Of a stretch of 64,000 nt of DNA, positions 56,809 to 64,000 are shown one piece after another. Source of the DNA: Ganoderma boninense (taxonomy: Eukaryota; Basidiomycota; Agaricomycetes; Polyporales; Polyporaceae); assembly GCA_002900995.3 (NCBI GenBank), contig CM035313.1, positions 1,240,001 through 1,304,000 of the forward strand, written 5' to 3'. The notes below the pieces were generated by a model that made no database searches, had not been told where the DNA came from, and was given only the letters and a program-made list of their open reading frames with translations. A program made the position numbers and the translations under genes. Position 1 is the stretch's first letter. Every line of letters starts with the position of its first letter.

Positions 56809-58366
56809 CGTGAGAGGGGCGGTGGGCCCGAGGAGCCGGAGACAACAAGCACTGCAGAGTTCGACAGGCTCTCGAGTTCTTCCTTCGAATTCCCATTAAT
56901 ATTCTCTCGCGAGATCCGAGACAGGCTGCAGCGATATCGATGCTCCGCAGATCGCCATCGTAGCGGACGCGTGGGCTGCCGCGATCGCGGGAGCCTTCGA
57001 CTGAGACAGGCCCGGGGGAGGGGGAAAGACGGCCATCGATGGCATGCGATGGACACGATGCACGCGGGGAACACGAGGCAGGAGGGAGCAGGGGGCAGAA
57101 GGGACCCGGTCATGTTGTTTGTTGACCGTCGCGTGGTGCGCGCGATGACATTGTCGCGTCGAGCGATGGCCATGCCCTGTGGTCAGCGCGCCGAGTCGCA
57201 GATTCTGCTCACAATGCAACTGTCAGAACACTGAACGCGTCGTCCATCGTGCGGTGTGTGTCGTCTCCGCGGTGTTTTGGCCAGACGCGCGCTCGAGACC
57301 ACGCGCAGTGCTGTCGTCAGAACTTTGCAGTTTCATGGCGCATGGCTCCTCGCCAGCGTGATCGCGTTCGAAGATCGGTTCCCAGTATAGCAACGGCGTT
57401 ACCTTTCCTGGAAAGCCGATGTGCATCTAATGGGGATTGCGGGATTTCCGCGCAAGGAAGGTCGCGGCCCTGAGAGTCTGAGAACGGTCGTCGTGGGCTT
57501 CGCCATGCATCATACGATGCCGACGTTGGGTGCGCATCCGCATATGATATAGTGCATTGCGTGCAATTCAGTCGTGTCTATTCATCAGGGCGAATCGTAT
57601 CGTGCGAGTATCGTGCCAAGTGTCATAAGGACAAATCGAGCGGGTGCAGAGATGCAGTGGGGGAACAGAGAAGCGAAGCGAAGCGGGGGTCGGGACGTGG
57701 GGGTGGCGGCGGCGTCGATGACGGCCGATGTGCGAGCATAGAAGGACGCGACGGGGAGAAGACGAAGGCGTGATAACGATGATGTGGGGGCAGGGTGCGG
57801 GGAACGGGGGACGGAGAACGAAGCGCGGCGGGGGCTACTGGTACTTTCTGAGAATAGTGACGTGGGATACGGGTACAGTACATAATGATGAATGTTTTGT
57901 ATGTGTATGAATATATGTCGTTTACGGGGTCGTCGCGTCGTGGAAGGGCAGAGGCAGAGACGGGGGGAGAGGGCCAGAGCGAAATGCGAACGGGAATAAT
58001 GGAATACGGAATAATGGAGGTGAAACGGGGTGGGTATCGATCCGTGGGTATGGTACATCTATCCGGTACATAATATTAGAGCAGCAGTCCTGTGTTGTTG
58101 TCTGGCTATGCGGTGATGATGCATATGATGATGATGGGGGACGGGCGTTGGGCTGCAGTGTCCATGGAGATTCAGAGGCGGCCAGAAGGACCCCGCAGCA
58201 GTCGCCGGGCAACCGCGCGGAGCCTATATGCGATGGTATTGGGAGCGGGTGCGGTGCGAAAGCGACGAAAGCAAGAACAGGATGGGGAACGGTGGGCGGC
58301 CCGCGCCGTGGTATTGGTCGTGGTCGTGGTCGTAGCGGTCATGGCGTAGCGGGTTGCTCTGCGTAT

Positions 58367-59317
58367 TCACGGCTTGGCGAGGTGCAGCGCCCAGACCGTG
58401 CCCGGGGCGAGGCCCTTCGCCGGGTTGCCGTTGGCCACAGGGGCGAGCCCGAGGAAGAAGGTTCGGTCGCACAGAAAGTCGACGCGCTTGACGTACTTTG
58501 CCTTCTCCGCCTCGCGGTCACGGGGGTGTGCGACGCGGCGGTAGCGCGCGACGTACGAGCGGCGGATGCGCTCGCGCAGCGCGGGCTCGAGCATGTCGAG
58601 CTCGGGATCGGTGACTCCTAGGCGCAGCGTGCGGTATAGTGTGTGTAGCACGTCGCCGACGGTCACGTAAGGTGCTGCCCAGAATGCGCGGGGATTGGGC
58701 ACGACGGTGATGGACCACGGGAGGTAGTCGCAGACGATGGAGAGCGACGGGAGTGGGGGATGTGTCGCCGGCTGACGCACCATAGTGTCTGTAAGCCGTG
58801 CGGGTGCGGAGGGCAGCAGTGGGCGGGCGACCTCTGGGGTCTGGGTAATGTCCCATGCAAGCGGTGTGCTGTTTGCGCCTTGGTGGGCGAGGATGGGGTT
58901 GAGGGACACGCCTCCTGGCGCGTAGTATGAGGACGCATAGCGCTTGTTCTTGTTGGCCTTAGTCGGCGGTAGTGGGTAGTAAACGTCTGGAGGGGTCTGG
59001 GGCCCGTCCGAGTCGAGGGTGGAGGCGGAGAAGGTGGAGTCGGGGGTTGGGGGGGCGTCGACGAGTGGACGTGCTTGCCTGGCATTATAGGGAGAGGAAG
59101 AGGGGTGTAGTAGTAGAGGAAGGGGACGGGGTAGATGCGGGCTGACTTGTATGGATGCAGGGCTGGTGTGGGGGTCGGGGGTGCGGACTGTTGGAAGTGA
59201 AGGGGTGGTGACGCATGGGTCTATATAAGTTAGGGTGAGCAGACGAGATGGCGGGGAGCGCGCATGGACATCCGCAGCGGAGGCGACGAGTGACAGCATT
59301 GTTCTTGTCAGTTGCAC
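58367..59317 (-). CDS. DUF6699 domain protein, N-terminus uncertain
   Basis: An open frame of 316 codons ends at 58367. The C-terminal 150 residues fit the Agaricomycete DUF6699 pattern: PLAWDITQTPEVARPLL, LSIVCDYLPWSITVVPN, VTVGDVLHTLYRTLRLGVTD, RIRRSYVARYRR, KRVDFLCDRTFFLGLAP, and TVWALHLAKP. The preceding 90 residues are Pro/Ser-rich and probably disordered. The start is doubtful. ATG at 59317 lies upstream of a TATATA string (59222-59227, minus-strand sense), whereas family members as I recall them begin MPGKHV. Here that sequence sits at 59085 in another frame, just before a poly-C run. An intron of about 74 nt or an indel could reconcile them. Function of the domain is unknown. Confidence 0.7.
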   Translation of the reverse strand: MQLTRTMLSLVASAADVHARSPPSRLLTLTYIDPCVTTPSLPTVRTPDPHTSPASIQVSPHLPRPLPLLLHPSSSPYNARQARPLVDAPPTPDSTFSASTLDSDGPQTPPDVYYPLPPTKANKNKRYASSYYAPGGVSLNPILAHQGANSTPLAWDITQTPEVARPLLPSAPARLTDTMVRQPATHPPLPSLSIVCDYLPWSITVVPNPRAFWAAPYVTVGDVLHTLYRTLRLGVTDPELDMLEPALRERIRRSYVARYRRVAHPRDREAEKAKYVKRVDFLCDRTFFLGLAPVANGNPAKGLAPGTVWALHLAKP

Positions 59318-61406
59318 TGCTTGTGGTCTTCTTCCCGCGTCGCCGCTACAGCCATGGCGAGGAAATCAGCGATCCTCCTCGACTCGCAACGAGGCACAGT
59401 CTCGGGCGCTACCTGTGCCTTGCCCGTGGAATTCCACGTCGAAAACCCCCCCACGTTTCCAGCCGCTGAACGTCGGCGCCCGTGACCCGGCCTGTGCACC
59501 CGACGTCAGGCCATCCCAGTGCACGCCGCTACCAATCACCACACAACTATGCCCTCGCTTGTGGACCTCCACACAGGCAAACTGGCCCCGCCCTCCCCGC
59601 CCACCGGCACAGCAGCTCCTCCATTTCATATCACAGCCTCGGCGCCGACTCACATCTCTCTTTCCCCGACCCTTACCGTATTCGTCTCTATTGCGCCCTA
59701 CATGGCTAATTGCTCAACAACACTTGACACCTCCGGAGCCGGAAGGTCGTTGCAATACCATTTTGACGTCGTGACACGTCCTGTTGTTCCGCCTCTCTGA
59801 CGTGGCGGGCCCGTACCTCTCCGGAGTCCGGACACATTTCTCATCGCCCTCGGACTCGCCTTCTCCACACCAACAGCACCGGCTTCTGAGAACTCGACTG
59901 CGGACGTGGCCACTTGCCAAATAACGCTCAGTGGCTCCCGGAAGACGCAGCTGCAGGGAGCAGCAGATAAGCGACAAACTTATCGCTCGGCCCAGGCATA
60001 CCTCGTCCAACCCCCCGACCATCATTCGTCCGGCCGCACAATCACCTCCAATTGCTTATTCAAGCTCGATTTGCACCCCGTAGTAACGCATCTGGTAGTT
60101 ATGTGGCAGCAGCTTGGTGGCGCCAACTCCGACATCCTCATAGAGCCCAGCACTCAATTCAATGCCTGACAGTGGGTGTTTCCCTTCGCGATCTGTTCCC
60201 CGCATATCGAATCTCGAGCTTGCTAGTTCTGAACCTTAGCCGTGCCGCAGGCCCGACCGCTCCCAGGGGCGGCCGCTGTAACCCGTAGCTCGAACTCTCG
60301 TACGTTCTATGGCGACCGCACCTAGGTGATGACGGTTCGGAATGGCCATATGCGTATGCGTTTTTGCACCGCGTGCTATACTTGCAGGTCGTCGAAGGCC
60401 GTATTACTCCCGCCGCACTAGCCTCGTACGACCAGTCCAAGGCTGCGGTAAGGGATGTCCGTGCTGCGCGCGTCACCGACGCAACTCGTCGGACTGGGGT
60501 CCTGCCAAAGGGCCACAGGGCCGAGGCGGTCGGGTGGTGCACACCGCAGGGGGCGTGCCTTCACATGTCACTGGTCACAGCTGGCACGAAAGGCTGTCTG
60601 ACAGGATCCGGAGAGGGGCGTGGCGGGGGAGGGCGAGGTGTGGCGCGATGCCTGGACGTCGGAGCGAAGCGCGAGCGAGCGAATTCGAAGCGGGGCCACG
60701 GCGTGGGCAGGCGGGTTTCTATGCCGGCTTCGGGACGTCTCGCGACTCTCGCCCGGAAGCACTCCGAGCGTATCTATGCGCGTTTCTCCGCCCTTTCCAC
60801 GCCCATGTCCCCCACATCCTCGATCCGTGGCTGGCTTGTCAATTCGGTACAAGTTATTCGGCTTCTTGGCGGCGCTATACATATCCGTCGTCATCATCTC
60901 GACAAGCCGGTAAACTTCACTAGCTCGCAGAAGGCGACCCTCGTACCGAGCAACCTTCCAAGTATCCAGCCGCCTGGATGCATCTATAGAGGCGACCCAC
61001 GGATCGGTTCAATTTGGACTAACTTCAGCGAACAGCGGCTCGCGCCGTTGTGGACGCCTTCCCATTCGTTTGGCAATGCTATCCGGCTGCAATTTTAAAA
61101 ATTGCCCATGGAGATTCCTTCCATTTTAGCTGTGGGCCATCTTCGGGGCCGCAAAATGAACTGAACCTTCAACCACATCTCCGGCGAACACCGTCCCGCT
61201 ACAGTGCATGAAGTCGCAGACCGAGATACAAGCTCAAATACATCGACACGAGACCTAATAGTACATGGATGTGTGATAGTTGCTACTAGACATGCTGTAT
61301 GGCTACAGACGGAGAAACATGTCACTATGAATGCCGGACATCGTCAAGCAGTGAGAATAGGATAAGGTGAAGGGACGCGCATGAGGTCATAAACATGAAT
61401 TTACGG
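59318..61406. other. Intergenic with one weak small ORF
   Basis: 2.1 kb without a firm gene. An 83-codon plus-strand ORF at 59549-59800 (MPSLVDLHTGKLAPPSPPTG start) has fair composition but no homologue that I recognise. The 244-codon ORF at 60364-61098 is GC-driven and rejected. The right end is 3' flank of K9. Confidence 0.35.
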
Positions 61407-62626
61407 CTAGAAGCGAGCGCGGAGGATGAAGTCGACGAGCCGCGACCTTCGCCGCCTGAGAGGCCGCCTCAGCATCTTCACCGACAGCCCCGCGACGGCA
61501 GCCTCGAACTCGTCGATGACTTCATCCATCGGCGGACGCCTGCTCGGATCCGTCTGCACCATCTCGGAGACGAGGTCGGACATGAAGTCCAGATTGGAGA
61601 ACACCTGCGCAGGCCCGCCGTTCAGCGTGCGTGCAACGTTCCAACGTTCAGCGTGCAATCGCCGCGGCCCTCGTCTCGCAGGACGCGCACGCGCATACAC
61701 ACCACACTCACCTCGAGGAAGTCTCGCCGGACGAGGTTGCCCAAACAGTACACGTCGGTCTGGAAGGGGTTGTGCGGGGTTAGGGGGCCCGCTTGGAACT
61801 CGGGCACCGTCGGGTCACCGCACACGCGCGGGAAGACGAGCGGCGCCTCGTACGGCTCGTACACGCGCGAGGCGGGGGAGAGCGTGAAGAAGTATTGCGG
61901 CCACGGGCACTCCGCGTGTATCGCAATGTGGCGCGCCGTGCAGTCGCTGGTAGTTCAAGGGGGGGAGGGGGGAATGAGCATGAGTACGCATATAGTGGGG
62001 GCAGACGAGCAGGCAGGACAGACAGACCGGTGCGTGATGTAGTTTCGGTGAAGGAATTCGAGGCCCTGCGGTGCATAAAGCTCTGTTTGAGCCGGTGACT
62101 CAAGAATTGGGCGGAGACAGGAGACATGGACGATCCCTCACCTCGAACAGCTGCCGGAAGAGATCGACGGCTTCCCCAACCCGTCTGAAGGTGCAGTCGT
62201 CGTACCGCCGCAGAGGCGGTGTCACAGCCCGCGGGATGTCGTGTGTCGGGCAGTGGATAAAGTCCGTCGGACAGCAGTGGTTCCAAGGGTCGTCCGAGTA
62301 CGGAGGGAGAGAGAGGCAGCGGGCCAAGACCCGCACGGGGGGGTAGAGGTGGAGCAGAGTCTCCCCGCTCCGGACTGCGTCCCGCCTGTCGATGCATGTG
62401 CACGCGACCGGCACTTCCTGCGGCACGGGAGCTTGAGTTCGGGCGGCGCGCCTTGCGAGCAGAGAAGAGAGGAGATAGCTACCATCGAGGCGTCGCCAAG
62501 CAGCGAGAGTGCGTCGGAGCCACAGACGTCCCTCGGCCATTTCTCGCATGTCGACCAGGACGCGTCGTCGAGCGGGTCGTCCGGCGTCGCCATGCGGATG
62601 TCGAGCGAGCTCGTCCGGAAGAGCAT
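61407..62626 (-). CDS. Kinase-like protein K9, degenerate pseudokinase of the same family
   Basis: Five exons at family positions: 62626-62483, 62417-62142, 62065-62028, 61946-61712, 61604-61407, giving 296 aa against 362-383 for the others. All splice ends are GT/AG and the frame is intact. The 38-nt exon encodes GLEFLHRNYITH. Family hallmarks remain: DDPWNHCCPTDF, RRVGEAVDLFRQLFE, VPEF, TDVYCLGN and DPSRRPPMDEVIDEFE. Catalytic features are gone. The beta3 Lys region reads AVRSGETLLHLYPP with no Lys. The loop is HRDCTARH, so the Mg-binding Asn is His. DFG is replaced by FFTLSPAS, and the usual 40-residue insert is missing. The N-terminal signature is also eroded. It may be a young pseudogene still in frame, or a selected pseudokinase. 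It cannot be a normal kinase. Confidence 0.72.
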
Positions 62627-63813
62627 CGTGTGTTCCGGGGTGTCGTATATATTCGGATTGCGAGGGAGAGACGTCGGCGGCGCCGTGGCGATGTCGAGTG
62701 GTGATAGTCAGGCATAACACGGATGCGGCACGGGGCAGTCCTATATATTGCCCTTTACTAACCGCTGGAGGACAACAGGACTGCGTAGCGGAGCCCCGCG
62801 GCGGACGTCTTGGATACGGACATAATTGGGCCCACAGGCATTTGCCGTTCAGCCTCCGGCGCGCGCCCGGGGAAAGCCAGCGCAACAGTAACGGTTACGA
62901 GGCTACCAGCGCTGCGTTGTGAGACCAATTATCCTCTAACAGAGCGCATTGGAGTACAAATGGTACTCACTAGATAATCGTTTGTTCAAGGTGACTGCAT
63001 GACACTTTGCTGGCGTGCTGTATTTCGCAATTTCGGCATTTGTAGTCACCTAGTGTTGTGGCAGCACAGCCACCTACAATCCTGACGAAACTCGACTCTG
63101 TTGATGGGTTCTCCGTTGCATGAGTGCCATACAGGAAGTTTCGGGGTGGTAAATGGGGATGAGGCCGCATTCGGGCTATAGTTGATGTCAGCACGGGGTG
63201 GCGTCATGATACCCAGAAGATTTACCTAGGTTAGCAGAAGAACACTCGCGGATGGTGCTGCAGCGATACCTTGAAGACTAACCCAAAGCACATTGGAACC
63301 GTGAGGTCAAGCAGTGTGCATATCTTTGGCTTCATTATCACTACCGTCTACAGTCACGGTTCAAACAAGGTTTAGACGCACGAGTGCACTCACCCATGAC
63401 TGCTCCTGCTCCTTAGGGTTTCAGACTTCCGGCGCGAAAGCCGATACTGCGCCGACCCAGGGTCTTCAATGTGAAAAGGTCAGCGCCACACACCGACTGC
63501 GCCTTCAGCACTTTGTCAAACCGTTATAAACTGGGCGAGAACTTGGGGATCCAAGATATCAATTGAAGGTCTCTGGGCACAGGCCCTACGACATAGGTAG
63601 GCCCACTGCATCATTTCCAAGTGACTGTGGCGCAAGAGAGCCACACACATGAAAGGAAGGAATAACGCGATGGCCACGCACCAAGGAAGACACGGAAAGA
63701 ACTCTGTTCACTTCGGCTCTTGCCAGCCAAGCGGGTGATGTCCAGAAGCCGTAGCAGAACAGTCCGTGTTACAGCAGCCATTACACAAGCAAATACGATA
63801 TGTAAAGACCCGC
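62627..63813. other. Intergenic, no gene supported
   Basis: K9 5' flank (GC-rich to about 62920) and the 3' side of the edge gene. No exon chain or RNA gene is recognised. Confidence 0.4.
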
Positions 63814-63949
63814 TCATCTTGCATGCGGAGCCACACCGCCCGTCAACGTGCTCGGTAGCTTTTCGCCACCAACAGCCGAAAGCAACGCAATCGAGCCCCC
63901 GACGAGCAGGAACAGCGTCAGTGTCGTCCCGGCAAGAAGGACGAACGGC
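63814..63949 (-). CDS. Last exon of a membrane-protein gene cut by the window edge
   Basis: From a likely acceptor (GGACCAG) at 63950, the minus strand reads PFVLLAGTTLTLFLLVGGSI, then ALLSAVGGEKLPSTLTGG and VAPHAR before TGA at 63816-63814. The first 20 residues form a clear hydrophobic helix. The same frame meets a stop upstream of the acceptor, so an intron is needed. The rest of the gene would lie beyond 64000. Too little is visible to name it. Confidence 0.35.
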
Positions 63950-64000
63950 CTGGTCCGAGCACATCAGCATCAGCGATACTTCGACGAAAAGAGGGCAGAC

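Larger units (their letters stand above)
53512..58366. other. Long gene-poor interval
   Basis: About 4.85 kb without a convincing gene. 53520-53580 is 3' flank shared with unit A. 54940-56240 is AT-richer than its surroundings with many CTAAT and TATTAG strings and a perfect 8-bp hairpin, reminiscent of decayed mobile DNA; no terminal repeats or element proteins were found. 56677-57234 carries a 185-codon plus-strand ORF of biased composition that I do not accept as a gene. 57560-58360 is G-rich 3' flank of the DUF6699 gene. Confidence 0.35.

Noticed and set aside
56677..57234. 185-codon plus-strand ORF starting with ATG
   Set aside because: Strong Arg/Gly bias, a 155-codon ORF on the opposite strand over the same bases, and no recognisable motif.
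60364..61098. 244-codon plus-strand ORF
   Set aside because: GC-driven open frame with overlapping ORFs on both strands; no conserved motif or splice structure.

Overview
This window is nuclear DNA from a filamentous basidiomycete, most likely a polypore-like Agaricomycete. Genes are split by many introns of about 45-75 nt with GT (rarely GC) donors. Neighbouring genes lie on either strand, with no operons. Families typical of Agaricomycetes are present: an expanded protein-kinase-like family, a DUF6699 protein, an F-box/leucine-rich protein and a relic of a secreted subtilase. Exon models were built by hand from reading frames, splice sites and paralogue comparison. No database was searched.

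Layout. 0.3-7 kb: three kinase-like genes (K1-K3) and a small hypothetical gene on the minus strand. 7-13.3 kb: a small acidic coiled-coil protein, a frameshifted subtilase C-terminus and a six-exon hypothetical gene. 13.4-18.4 kb: three more kinases (K4-K6). 18.4-21 kb: no gene seen. 21-30 kb: conserved genes, namely an aldo/keto reductase, the CCR4 deadenylase, mevalonate diphosphate decarboxylase and an intron-containing tRNA-Ser(CGA), followed by a serine-rich protein. 30.3-33.5 kb: a 14-exon CLC chloride channel/transporter. 33.9-38.7 kb: kinases K7 and K8 flanking a damaged-looking hypothetical gene. 39-46.5 kb: a hypothetical gene, an F-box protein, an ARFRP1/Arl3-type GTPase and, divergent from it, V-ATPase subunit c''. 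46.5-53.6 kb: a tandem segmental duplication of about 3.5-3.9 kb. Each unit carries a long gene joining eight CCHC zinc knuckles to TPRs and a C-terminal J domain. The second unit also carries a decayed copy of V-ATPase c''. 53.6-61.4 kb: gene-poor apart from the DUF6699 gene. 61.4-62.6 kb: a degenerate ninth kinase (K9). The right edge cuts a minus-strand gene.

Two things stand out. First, nine members of one kinase family sit in 62 kb. All share five exons, including a 38-nt micro-exon whose 3' splice junction falls inside the codon for the HRD arginine. Four copies have lost that arginine, and K9 has lost the beta3 lysine, the catalytic-loop asparagine and DFG. Second, the zinc-knuckle/TPR/J-domain genes look like an RNA- or DNA-binding co-chaperone architecture that I do not recognise as a described family. 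They have duplicated and are diverging unevenly.
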